Origin: an uncultured Lachnospiraceae bacterium
Lineage (GTDB): Bacteria > Bacillota > Clostridia > Lachnospirales > Lachnospiraceae
Assembly (NCBI GenBank): GCA_910577825.1
Contig: CAJTOK010000001.1
Location: 62,001 to 126,000, forward strand
DNA length: 64,000 nucleotides
Direction of reading: 5' to 3'
Shown: positions 18,081-25,932 of the stretch, one piece after another
Layout of the letters: each line of letters opens with the position of its first letter
How positions within the stretch are numbered: position 1 is the stretch's first letter
Position numbers and translations under genes: made by a program
Notes under the pieces: generated by a model
Database searches by the model: none
Told to the model about the DNA's origin: nothing
The model's input: the letters and a program-made list of their open reading frames with translations, nothing else

Positions 18081-18911
18081 ATGATATGGTCATTCCTCAC
18101 AGTGGCTTCATACACCATTACAGCATTTGGCGACAAATACATAGCAGCAAAACTCAAATGCCGCCCAGCAGAATATATATTAATTGTTTCCGCCGCCACA
18201 GTATTATGGCTTTTATTCCTGCTGCCCTTTACCGGCTGGAAATTCAATATATGCAGCACAAGCCTTATACTGTTATCTTTCCTTATAATATGGAAACTAA
18301 TGGAACTCTTCACAACATCCATACTGCTTAAATTCATGGAACCTTACGAACTTAAAGTATGGCTTGGCATAAATATAATTTTATCTTATTTCTACAATGT
18401 ATATAATGGTAAAAATACTTTAAGGGCAGATATGGTTATACTTGGTATATTCTTACTATCAGGCATTTATATTATAGTTACAGATACCAGTGCCAGCAAA
18501 AAAAGCATACTAAAAACCATACCAGTATGTATCTTTTATATACTTTCCAAACTTATGTATGGCATACATATGAGAGAAGCAACAGAACATGGCAATTCTG
18601 TAACAATCTTAATAATTGTACTGTCAGTAACATCCATTATACAGCTGCCCCGGCTAAACATCAAAAGCCTTATATCCAAAAAAGGATTCCTGCCGGCATG
18701 TGCCACAAGAATCCCCAACGCCACAGGTTTACTTACAGAAGCATTTGCCGCCACAGCCAACCTGTACTTTTATGCACTTATACAGCCCCTGCAGCTTCTT
18801 ATACTTTTTATTGCAGGGCTATTCAAAGGCACTGGCATGTCTGCAAGGAAAAAAACAGGAAGCATTATTTGCATTATATGTGTGTGCATTATGACTATTT
18901 GTTCCGCATAA
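18081..18911 (+). CDS. EamA/DMT-superfamily-like membrane transporter
   Basis: 276 residues from the ATG at 18081, with GGAGG 8 bases upstream; the ATG at 18018 lies inside the upstream palindrome and has no site. There are about nine or ten hydrophobic segments, with an early SYTITAFGDKYIAAKL and a late segment YFYALIQPLQLLILFIAGLF resembling the end of EamA proteins. There is no ABC or MFS signature. Members export or import small metabolites by an exchange mechanism. The substrate here is unknown, and nothing links it to xylan except location. It is one of only three plus-strand genes or remnants in the island. Its 5' end directly follows structured element copy A, which might control it. 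Confidence 0.65.
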   Translation: MIWSFLTVASYTITAFGDKYIAAKLKCRPAEYILIVSAATVLWLLFLLPFTGWKFNICSTSLILLSFLIIWKLMELFTTSILLKFMEPYELKVWLGINIILSYFYNVYNGKNTLRADMVILGIFLLSGIYIIVTDTSASKKSILKTIPVCIFYILSKLMYGIHMREATEHGNSVTILIIVLSVTSIIQLPRLNIKSLISKKGFLPACATRIPNATGLLTEAFAATANLYFYALIQPLQLLILFIAGLFKGTGMSARKKTGSIICIICVCIMTICSA

Positions 18912-18936
18912 ATCCCTAAAAAATACCATAAAAAAA

Positions 18937-18966
18937 CAGGGAAACAACTTTAAACTTATTTCCCTG
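18937..18966 (-). terminator. Terminator after the Rpn-type gene (possibly bidirectional)
   Basis: CAGGGAAA (18937-18944) pairs with TTTCCCTG (18959-18966) across a 14-base loop. On the minus strand it is followed by TTTTTT (complement of 18931-18936). It separates two convergent genes, the transporter and the nuclease-like gene. Confidence 0.8.
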
Positions 18967-18980
18967 CTGCCCTGCACCGC

Positions 18981-19925
18981 CTAAAGCCCTGCGAGCTGTT
19001 CCACATCCTTTACGCTAAGCCCCGTATCTTCTGCTATTTCCACAATAGTCTGTTTTCCTCTTTCCAGCAGGCGGAGTGCCGTTTCCCTCTGGTTCTGGCT
19101 TATGCCTTGGCTTATACCCTGGCTTATACCCTGGCTTATGCCCTGGTTTAAAATTTTTCTTGCACCCGTTTCAATCAATGCCCCTCTCATCATATCACCT
19201 ACACCTTTCTGCACATTTTCATATTTCTGTGCAATCTCTTTAACCACATCACCGGAAAGCTCTATAATTGTACGCTTGTCAAACGCCCCGATTACTCCCT
19301 GCTGTTCCAGCATATCAAGCCTTTTTAAAATTTTCTGGTACTCTGCTTTCAATCCTGCCAGTTTCTGTATATCACTATTATATTTTGGAAAATCTTTCTC
19401 ATAGGAAAAAATATAGAACGGAAGCAGCATCAGCAGGCCCTTTTCAAATATATCATCCAGTGTATATGCCTGTACTTTCATAACTGGCACATCATACCGG
19501 ACTGTCCCGCCTGGTGTAACAACCACGTATTTCATCTTATCCGGCGTATTATTATAAGTACGTAAGTACAAAACTGCCGTATTTGGAAATGTCACTGTCA
19601 GCGTTTCCTCTGTAACCTCACCTTCATCAAGTGCTATCTGTGCATCATATTCAAAAAGCCTTATTGTGATTTTCCCATCCGGCAGGCTGCTTTCACATTC
19701 TATATGGTATTTCTTCTGTATCTTTCCAAATACTGTAAAATTTGAGTCTGTAATCCGTTCTTTGTCTGCCCTGTCCTGCTGGTCTAAAAAATGTTCATTA
19801 GGGAAAAAACGGATTTCTTCCTCCCCTGTATATGTTTCCCCGAAAATTTCATTAATTACAGGGATAACCAGTTTCCGGCAATCATTCAGGATTGTCCGGA
19901 ATGCACCATCATATATATTTGCCAT
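18981..19925 (-). CDS. Rpn-type (PD-(D/E)XK) recombination-promoting nuclease / putative transposase
   Basis: 314 residues from the ATG at 19925 (GGAGG 9 bases upstream); an earlier in-frame ATG has no site. It starts MANIYDGAFRTILNDCRK, and includes YHIECESSLPDGKITIRLFEYD, which carries the Glu and alternating hydrophobics of the nuclease core. A helical tail has four GISQ units followed by NQRETALRLLERGKQTIVEIAEDTGLSVKDV, a small HTH-like end. This fits the large Rpn/PD-(D/E)XK transposase-like family, abundant and often duplicated in Lachnospiraceae and linked in Escherichia coli to RecA-independent recombination. No terminal inverted repeats were found. A partial copy of its 3' end lies directly upstream. 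Confidence 0.78.
   Translation of the reverse strand: MANIYDGAFRTILNDCRKLVIPVINEIFGETYTGEEEIRFFPNEHFLDQQDRADKERITDSNFTVFGKIQKKYHIECESSLPDGKITIRLFEYDAQIALDEGEVTEETLTVTFPNTAVLYLRTYNNTPDKMKYVVVTPGGTVRYDVPVMKVQAYTLDDIFEKGLLMLLPFYIFSYEKDFPKYNSDIQKLAGLKAEYQKILKRLDMLEQQGVIGAFDKRTIIELSGDVVKEIAQKYENVQKGVGDMMRGALIETGARKILNQGISQGISQGISQGISQNQRETALRLLERGKQTIVEIAEDTGLSVKDVEQLAGL
19095..19145 (-). repeat. 12-bp tandem repeat (four units) coding QGIS
   Basis: Four 12-base units of the type CAGGGTATAAGC, plus a partial fifth, encode QGIS repeats in the Rpn-type protein. The upstream partial copy has three units (20059-20097). In-frame gain or loss of one unit fits slippage. Confidence 0.8.
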
Positions 19926-19944
19926 ATCACGCTTCCTCCACTGC

Positions 19945-20217
19945 CTAAAGCCCTGCGAGCTGTTCCACATCCTTTACGCTAAGCCCCGTATCTTCTGCTA
20001 TTTCCACAATAGTCTGTTTCCCCCTTTCCAGCAGGCGGAGTGCCGTTTCCCTCTGGTTCTGGCTTATACCCTGGTTTATGCCCTGGCTTATACCCTGGTT
20101 TAAAATTTTTCTTGCACCCGTTTCAATCAATGCCCCTCTCACCATACCACCTGTACCTTTCTGCACATTCCCATATTTCTGTGCAATCTCTTTAACCACA
20201 TCACCGGAAAGCTCTAT
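19945..20217 (-). pseudogene. Duplicated 3' end of the Rpn-type gene
   Basis: The frame encodes ELSGDVVKEIAQKYGNVQKG through SVKDVEQLAGL and stops. It is almost identical to the last 90 codons of the intact gene 19 bp downstream, except for three rather than four GISQ-type units and a few substitutions. The match starts abruptly at 20217 and ends at the stop codon. The N-terminal nuclease part is absent. This is either a tandem duplication followed by deletion, or the remainder of an older adjacent copy. Confidence 0.85.
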
Positions 20218-20351
20218 GTGCATTTATACCTGGCACAACCGTCTATACAGCCAGCAATGTCCATATACTACATATACTAAATATATTATAACAGAGAGTT
20301 TGCTTTATGGCAACTACTGATATTGTACTATTTCCAGCAACAGGGAAGTTT

Positions 20352-22010
20352 TTAGTCTTTCCCCTGTTTAATCCTTCTGTCTAGTTCCTGTTGTACACTT
20401 TCAAAGAAAACTTCTGGATTGCATCTGTTATATGCTTCCATATAACTGTCCCATATTTCTTCAAAGCCATCTGCCATTATAACTCTTGGCAGCCACTGGC
20501 GTTTTATATCATTCATCCTTTTCCATACATAGCCTTCCCTTGATGAATAAGTAAGCTTTGAAGAATAAGAATACATTGGGTACCATACCCCGGGAGCTTC
20601 ATTGTTCCCAAGCATTTCAACATAATTTTTACAGCCATATGCCTTAAAACACTCCCTGACATCTTCTGGAAGCGAATCAAAGAAAATACCTGCCTGGTTT
20701 TCCGGGGAAAAAGCATTAATTCCGTCTCCGGTCATTCCTTCTTTTCTTGGAAAGTATGAATAAGTGCAAAAATGCCCTGTCTGCAGTTTAACATCATCTG
20801 TCCTCATTTTCTGTTCCTGGGTTTTATAAAACATGCCGTCACTGCCAATTTCATAATCCTCCCCTTTAATCCCCCAGAACCTTAAATTTTGCACTTCCTG
20901 GTCCAGCAAATCATTTACAAACTGGAATGCCCCGTCTATATCTTTACAGCTGGTTGTTACTGATAAGCCTCCCGAAATATCTAATTCCTCTGACCTGTCT
21001 ACATGCCATTGGTTTTTTATGCCCCTGGAAATTGTAATTGGCAATGGCACATAATCACACCCTTTGCTTCTTAAACCAAGCCTTTCATAAGAAGCTGTGA
21101 TATCATATGCAAAGTCCCACCACTGGTCCACCATGCCCAGTACAGCGCCTGTGGAAAGTTTTTCCAGGTATTCGTCATATGTGCTTGTAAAGGATTCAGA
21201 ATCTATAATGCCTTTTTTAAATTCTTCATTTAATATGCTAAAATATTTTTTTGCTGTCGGCGTAATGTTGTAATCTATTACTTTTTTACTGGACGGGTCA
21301 ACTATGCAGCACCCGTCATTGGGGTAGCCGTCAAGGAACTGTGGCACGTTTTCCAGGCAGAAATACCGCCAGTCATCACATAATATGGTAAATGCAATAT
21401 TCTTTGTGCCATCATCCATTTCAGGGTTTTCTTTTATATAGTCCTCCAGAAGTGAAAAATACTCCCTGACGGTGCGTATCTCTGGATAGCCTGCCCATTT
21501 AAGCACACGTGTCTGTATCCAGAAGGCTTCACCCTGGTGCATGATTTCACAGCTTTTTCCATTTGTTACCCCGAATTGTGGTATCCAGTAAATATGGCCG
21601 TCTTCCTGCCTGAATTTGTCCCATTCGTCTTGTGGCAGGTAATTATATATATTGGGGTATTCCTCCCAGTACTGGTCAACCGGGATTAATGCCCCTGCCT
21701 CAAGAAATTCCTGGCCGCCCTGTACAAAGTCAGGGTAATGCCCGCCAGCTATATAGTCATTTATTGCACTTTCCCTTGAAATGCCGTCATCAAGCCATGT
21801 TTCATCACACTCTGCACCTGTGATGTCTGCAATGCGCTGTTTAATTTCATTATTGGTATCAAGCAGAAATCCTTTAGTATCAAAAAAAGCAGTATATAAC
21901 CTTATGCTTCCGCCAGAAGGCGTGCTCCTTTTTATAAACATGGAGCATAAACATAAAGTAACAACTGCTGCAAATAGTAAAAGCAGATAGTATTTAATAT
22001 TCTTCAACAT
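20352..22010 (-). CDS. Second ABC-type oligosaccharide-binding protein, membrane-anchored, no lipobox
   Basis: 552 residues from the ATG at 22010 (AAGGAG 11 bases upstream). A hydrophobic N terminus (YYLLLLFAAVVTLCLCSMF) is followed by a mature domain clearly paralogous to the lipoprotein at 24112-25815. Shared blocks include DGHIYWIPQF, FWIQTRVLKWAGYPEI, LCDDWRYFCLEN and PQFLDGYPNDG. It belongs to the large extracellular binding-protein group that works with LplB/YtcP-type permeases. Unlike its paralogue it has no [LVI]-x-[GAS]-C lipobox, so it may be held by an uncleaved N-terminal helix. It is the last gene of the transport operon, 123 bp after the second permease. It could broaden ligand range or act as a sensor partner. 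Confidence 0.85.
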   Translation of the reverse strand: MLKNIKYYLLLLFAAVVTLCLCSMFIKRSTPSGGSIRLYTAFFDTKGFLLDTNNEIKQRIADITGAECDETWLDDGISRESAINDYIAGGHYPDFVQGGQEFLEAGALIPVDQYWEEYPNIYNYLPQDEWDKFRQEDGHIYWIPQFGVTNGKSCEIMHQGEAFWIQTRVLKWAGYPEIRTVREYFSLLEDYIKENPEMDDGTKNIAFTILCDDWRYFCLENVPQFLDGYPNDGCCIVDPSSKKVIDYNITPTAKKYFSILNEEFKKGIIDSESFTSTYDEYLEKLSTGAVLGMVDQWWDFAYDITASYERLGLRSKGCDYVPLPITISRGIKNQWHVDRSEELDISGGLSVTTSCKDIDGAFQFVNDLLDQEVQNLRFWGIKGEDYEIGSDGMFYKTQEQKMRTDDVKLQTGHFCTYSYFPRKEGMTGDGINAFSPENQAGIFFDSLPEDVRECFKAYGCKNYVEMLGNNEAPGVWYPMYSYSSKLTYSSREGYVWKRMNDIKRQWLPRVIMADGFEEIWDSYMEAYNRCNPEVFFESVQQELDRRIKQGKD

Positions 22011-22133
22011 AATATCTGGTCTCCTTTTCGTTTTTACTGCCCGGAACCCGGGCAGCAAACCACAAGCTATATAGAATTATGAAGTTATTATACTATCTGT
22101 TTTTTTTATGTGCAAGTTTTTTAAAGAATTACA

Positions 22134-23045
22134 TTATTCTTTTACACCGCCAAGGGTAAGCCCTGTAACGAAATACTTCTGTAAAAATGGATAAATACAT
22201 ATAATCGGAAGCATTGTAACAATGGTTGCTGCTGCCCTTACGGATGTTGGTGTAACTGCGCCTGCTGCATTTTTCATTGCCTCTGCTGAAGCGCCCTGGT
22301 TTGTTACTGATGAAAGGAGTTTCATAAGTTCGTACTGTAATGTTGTATATTCGCCGCTCATACGGTTATATAACATTGCATCAAACCATGAGTTCCACTG
22401 CCCTACAGCTACGAATAATGCAACTGTAGCATACACAGGCTTACATAACGGTGATATGATTTTTACAAATATTGTTGTATAACCTGCCCCGTCAAGCTGT
22501 GCTGATTCTACAAGGCTTTCTGGAAGCCCGTTCATATATGTACGTATTACCAGCATATTAAATGCACTTATCATGCCTGGTATTACATATACCCAGAATG
22601 TATTAGTAAGGCCAAGGCCCTTATATAATATAAATGTAGGGATAAGCCCGCCATTTACATACATTGTGATAACCCAGAAAAGGGATAACTGTTTGCGGAA
22701 TAAGAAACGTTTCCTGCTTACAATAAAAGCTAAAATTGCATTTGTAACCAGTGCAAGCAAAGTTCCAATTATTGTACGTGCCACTGTTATAATTGCACCT
22801 GTAACCAGGCTGTCTTTTTCCAGTACCGTTGTATAGTTCTTAAATGTAAATTTCCTTGGCCAGAGATATATTCCTCCCCTTAATGCGTCAATCCCGTCAT
22901 TTAATGAAATTGCAAGTGTGTTAAGGACAGGATATAAAGTAATAATTACAAAGATAACCATAAATACTGAATTAAATACTATAAAAGCTGTATCTGCAGC
23001 AGATGGTTTTTTCTTACGTTGTGTATTTGTATCTGTATTCCCCAT
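22134..23045 (-). CDS. ABC sugar permease, YtcP/CarB-like
   Basis: 303 residues with about six membrane helices. The EAA loop motif is near the C-terminal side: ESAQLDGAGYTTIFVKIISP, the contact site for the ATPase. The start FIVFNSVFMVIFVIITLYPVLNTLAISL is characteristic of the MalG-like partner in oligosaccharide importers. It follows the other permease by 14 bp. Together with the lipoprotein at 24112 it forms an importer for xylo-oligosaccharides (inferred from the neighbours). No ATPase gene is present in the island, so a shared MsmX-type ATPase elsewhere on the chromosome is probably used, as in other Firmicute sugar importers. Confidence 0.93.
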   Translation of the reverse strand: MGNTDTNTQRKKKPSAADTAFIVFNSVFMVIFVIITLYPVLNTLAISLNDGIDALRGGIYLWPRKFTFKNYTTVLEKDSLVTGAIITVARTIIGTLLALVTNAILAFIVSRKRFLFRKQLSLFWVITMYVNGGLIPTFILYKGLGLTNTFWVYVIPGMISAFNMLVIRTYMNGLPESLVESAQLDGAGYTTIFVKIISPLCKPVYATVALFVAVGQWNSWFDAMLYNRMSGEYTTLQYELMKLLSSVTNQGASAEAMKNAAGAVTPTSVRAAATIVTMLPIICIYPFLQKYFVTGLTLGGVKE

Positions 23046-23059
23046 ATCAAAACCTCCTT

Positions 23060-24019
23060 CTAATACAGCTGCTCTTCACCATTGCGTTTTGCAATCTGGT
23101 TAGCTATTACAATTAACACGATGCTGACAATGCTCTTAAATATGCCGGCGGCTGTACCTATTGCATAATCACCCTGGCTTATGCCCCATTTCAGTACGTA
23201 AATATCAATCGTCTGTGATACGCTTTGTACAAGTCCGTTACCTAACAGGTACTGTATTTCAAATCCTGCATTAAGTACATTACCAACATTCATAAGCAGC
23301 AGTATAATGATAGTAGGCTTTATGCCAGGCAGTGTTACGTGCATAATTTTAGCAAGCCTGCCAGCCCCGTCGATTGATGCTGCTTCATACAGTGACGGGT
23401 CAATAGATGTTATTGCTGAAAGATAGATAATAGCATTCCAGCCTGTTTCTTTCCATACATTGGCAAATGCCACTATAGGCCAGAAATAAGACGGGTGTGC
23501 GAAGAAGTCAATAGGTTTGTCAATAATATGCAGGTTCTGGAGTACTTCATTTACTACACCTGTACCACTTAACATATCATGGAGTATACCTGTAACGATA
23601 ATCCATGAAAGGAAATGCGGAAGGTAAGATATTGTCTGTATTACCTTCTTGGTACGCCTCTGCATAATTTCATTTAACAGGATTGCAAATAAAATTGCCA
23701 TTACAAATGTAACAACAAGGTTTATTACACCCATTGCCAGTGTGTTTCTGATTACCCTTATAAAAGTTTCATCTTCAAACAGCCTTTTAAATTTTTCCAG
23801 CCCTACAAATTCCGAGTGTAATAAACCCTTTGCAGGCTTGTAATTCTGGAATGCCATAAGCCATCCGCCTAAAGGCAGGTAATAGAAAATAAAACCATAT
23901 ATAACTATAACCAGTGCCCATAATAAAAGGACTTTCTGCTGTTTAACTTCTTTCCATGTAAATTTGACTTTCATTTCTGCTTCTTTGTTTGCAGCTTTTT
24001 TTCCTGCTTTACCAGCCAT
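23060..24019 (-). CDS. ABC sugar permease, LplB-like
   Basis: 319 residues with AGGAGG 7 bases before the ATG. A Lys-rich cytoplasmic N terminus is followed by six helices, including VLLLWALVIVIYGFIFYYLP. The EAA motif is LYEAASIDGAGRLAKIMHVT. It is the MalF-like half of the importer and is translated just before the YtcP-like half. It sits between the lipoprotein binding protein and the second permease, the usual order for this class. Confidence 0.93.
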   Translation of the reverse strand: MAGKAGKKAANKEAEMKVKFTWKEVKQQKVLLLWALVIVIYGFIFYYLPLGGWLMAFQNYKPAKGLLHSEFVGLEKFKRLFEDETFIRVIRNTLAMGVINLVVTFVMAILFAILLNEIMQRRTKKVIQTISYLPHFLSWIIVTGILHDMLSGTGVVNEVLQNLHIIDKPIDFFAHPSYFWPIVAFANVWKETGWNAIIYLSAITSIDPSLYEAASIDGAGRLAKIMHVTLPGIKPTIIILLLMNVGNVLNAGFEIQYLLGNGLVQSVSQTIDIYVLKWGISQGDYAIGTAAGIFKSIVSIVLIVIANQIAKRNGEEQLY

Positions 24020-24111
24020 ATGTACACCTCCTTAAAAACAGGCATATGGCTCTGGTCCATATGCCTGCCCATAAACTATATTCCCAATATTATTATAGCC
24101 AACTACAGATT

Positions 24112-25815
24112 CTACTTATATTTTGCTGCCTCTTCCATCCTGCGGTCCAGCTCAGTCTGCATTTCACTAAGGAAGTCTTCTGGTTTGCATTTCTTATATG
24201 CTGCCATATAATCATACCATGCTTTATCAAAATCTTTTGCCATTACTACTTTTGGAAGGTATTCGTGCTTTATTTCGCCTATCTTTGTCCATGCCATGCC
24301 GCCGTCTGTATCAGTAGTAAGGTTATTTGAATAGCTCCACATTGGATACCATGCACCAGGTGCTTCACTTGTCCCTATCATGTCTACATATGTTTCAGCA
24401 TTATATGCCTTAAAACACTCTTTAACATCTTCCTTTCCTGAATCAAGGCCATCATAAAATTCACTTGCCTGGCCAGCCGGGGTCATTGCATTTATGCCAT
24501 CACGGCTTGTGCCGTTCCACTGTGGGAAATATGAATATGTACATAAATGTGAAGCTTTATATGCAGTTTCGGAAACTTTTGTCCTCATTTCAGGAGTACG
24601 GCTAAATTCCCCTTTGTCATCTACCTTGTAGTCAACGTCTTTTACACCCCAGAAACGCAGGTCATGTATTTCCTGCCCAAGCAGGTCATTTACAAACTGT
24701 AATGCACCTTCTACATCGTCACAGCTTACAGTAACTGCAAGGCCTGTACCAGTATTTACAACACCGCCTGAGTTATGCCACTGGTTCTTTATGCCCTTGT
24801 CGATTGTAATTGGAAGTGGTACATAGTTACAGCCCTGTTTGTCAAGCCCTGCTGATTTAATTGCATCACCTGCTGTAAATGCAAAATCCCACCACTGGTC
24901 TATCATCCCGAGCACACGGCCAGTTGATAATTTGGATATATACTCATCATATGTCTGTGTAAATGATTCTGTATCAACAATGCCTTTGTGGTATTCTTCA
25001 TTTAACTTCTTGAAATACCTTACTGCTGTGTCTGTAGTGTTATAATCAATTACCTTTAATGTGTCAGGGTCTACAATACATGAACCGTCATTTGGATACC
25101 CGTCAAGGAACTGTGGTGCATTTTCCAGGCAGAAATACCTCCAGTCATCACAAAGGATTGTATAAGGGATATTCTTTGTGCCATCTTCCATTGTAGGGTT
25201 TTCCTTGTTGTACCTTTCAATCAGGTCAAAATATTCATCCATTGTTGTTATCTCTGGATAACCTGCCCATTTAAGCACCCTTGTCTGTATCCAGAAAGCT
25301 TCATCATTATGTTCACAGACTTTTTCTTCGCCATATATATTGCTGAACTGTGGAATCCAGTAGATATGCCCGTCATCCTGGCGCAGTGAATCCCATTCCT
25401 GTTCAGTAAAGAACTCTTTAATATTTGGATACTTGTCAAGATAATCATCAAGGGCTACAAGTGCACCTGCGTCATATAACTGCTGCTGGCCGCTTGCGCC
25501 TTCGATAAAGTCCGGGTACTCGCCTCCCGCAATAATTGTTCCAATTGCTTCCTCTGCTGTCTGCCCTGTAAGCCAGGTTTCTTTTACCTTTACACCTGTC
25601 TTCTCTGCAATAATTTTCTGGACTTCATTGTCATCATTAATTTCTGAACCAGGAACTGCAAAGAACGCTGTAAATTCTTTTACACTGCCTTTTTCTGAAG
25701 ATGAACCGCCGCCGCCGGTCTTTTTGTCACCGCCGCCATCTCCTCCACAGCCGGTTATAAATAATGCTGACGCTGCTACTGTGAGCATCAGGTTTACTAT
25801 TGCTTTCTTTCTCAT
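24112..25815 (-). CDS. Extracellular oligosaccharide-binding lipoprotein of the ABC importer
   Basis: 567 residues from the ATG at 25815 (AGGAGG 7 bases upstream); the ATG 19 codons earlier lacks a site. A signal peptide ends in the lipobox FITGC, followed by a Gly/Ser-rich spacer. The mature protein is the long form (about 540 residues) of the binding proteins paired with LplB/YtcP permeases. The ligand is probably arabino- or glucurono-xylo-oligosaccharide, judged from the gene neighbourhood. The first gene of the transport operon, it has its own operator at 25880-25910. It should be the most highly expressed gene of the operon. Confidence 0.92.
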   Translation of the reverse strand: MRKKAIVNLMLTVAASALFITGCGGDGGGDKKTGGGGSSSEKGSVKEFTAFFAVPGSEINDDNEVQKIIAEKTGVKVKETWLTGQTAEEAIGTIIAGGEYPDFIEGASGQQQLYDAGALVALDDYLDKYPNIKEFFTEQEWDSLRQDDGHIYWIPQFSNIYGEEKVCEHNDEAFWIQTRVLKWAGYPEITTMDEYFDLIERYNKENPTMEDGTKNIPYTILCDDWRYFCLENAPQFLDGYPNDGSCIVDPDTLKVIDYNTTDTAVRYFKKLNEEYHKGIVDTESFTQTYDEYISKLSTGRVLGMIDQWWDFAFTAGDAIKSAGLDKQGCNYVPLPITIDKGIKNQWHNSGGVVNTGTGLAVTVSCDDVEGALQFVNDLLGQEIHDLRFWGVKDVDYKVDDKGEFSRTPEMRTKVSETAYKASHLCTYSYFPQWNGTSRDGINAMTPAGQASEFYDGLDSGKEDVKECFKAYNAETYVDMIGTSEAPGAWYPMWSYSNNLTTDTDGGMAWTKIGEIKHEYLPKVVMAKDFDKAWYDYMAAYKKCKPEDFLSEMQTELDRRMEEAAKYK

Positions 25816-25879
25816 ATGAAAACCTCCTCTTTTTTTTATAAATATTTTATAAATAAAACAGGGTTTCTTCAATCTGGCA

Positions 25880-25910
25880 AACTATAGGAAAAACCATGGT
25901 AAAGTATAGC
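25880..25910 (-). promoter_or_regulatory. Direct-repeat operator upstream of the transport operon
   Basis: On the minus strand CTATACTTT and CTATAGTTT start 22 bp apart with TTTTTC before the second. This matches the pattern CTATAnTT-N14-CTATAnTT of the three xylanase-type operators, although the spacer has diverged. It lies in the 117-bp gap between the response regulator and the lipoprotein gene. TTATAAAAT-like -10 sequences follow. Confidence 0.62.
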
Positions 25911-25932
25911 TGGTATATTATTACATAAAATA

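Noticed and set aside
19095..19145. Possible CRISPR-like array
   Set aside because: Units are 12 bp, contiguous and inside a coding region (QGIS repeats); no spacers and no cas genes.
20338..20368. Hairpin AACAGGGAA/TTTCCCCTGTT as terminator of the second binding protein gene
   Set aside because: It overlaps the stop codon and has no U-run on the minus strand; not called as a terminator.
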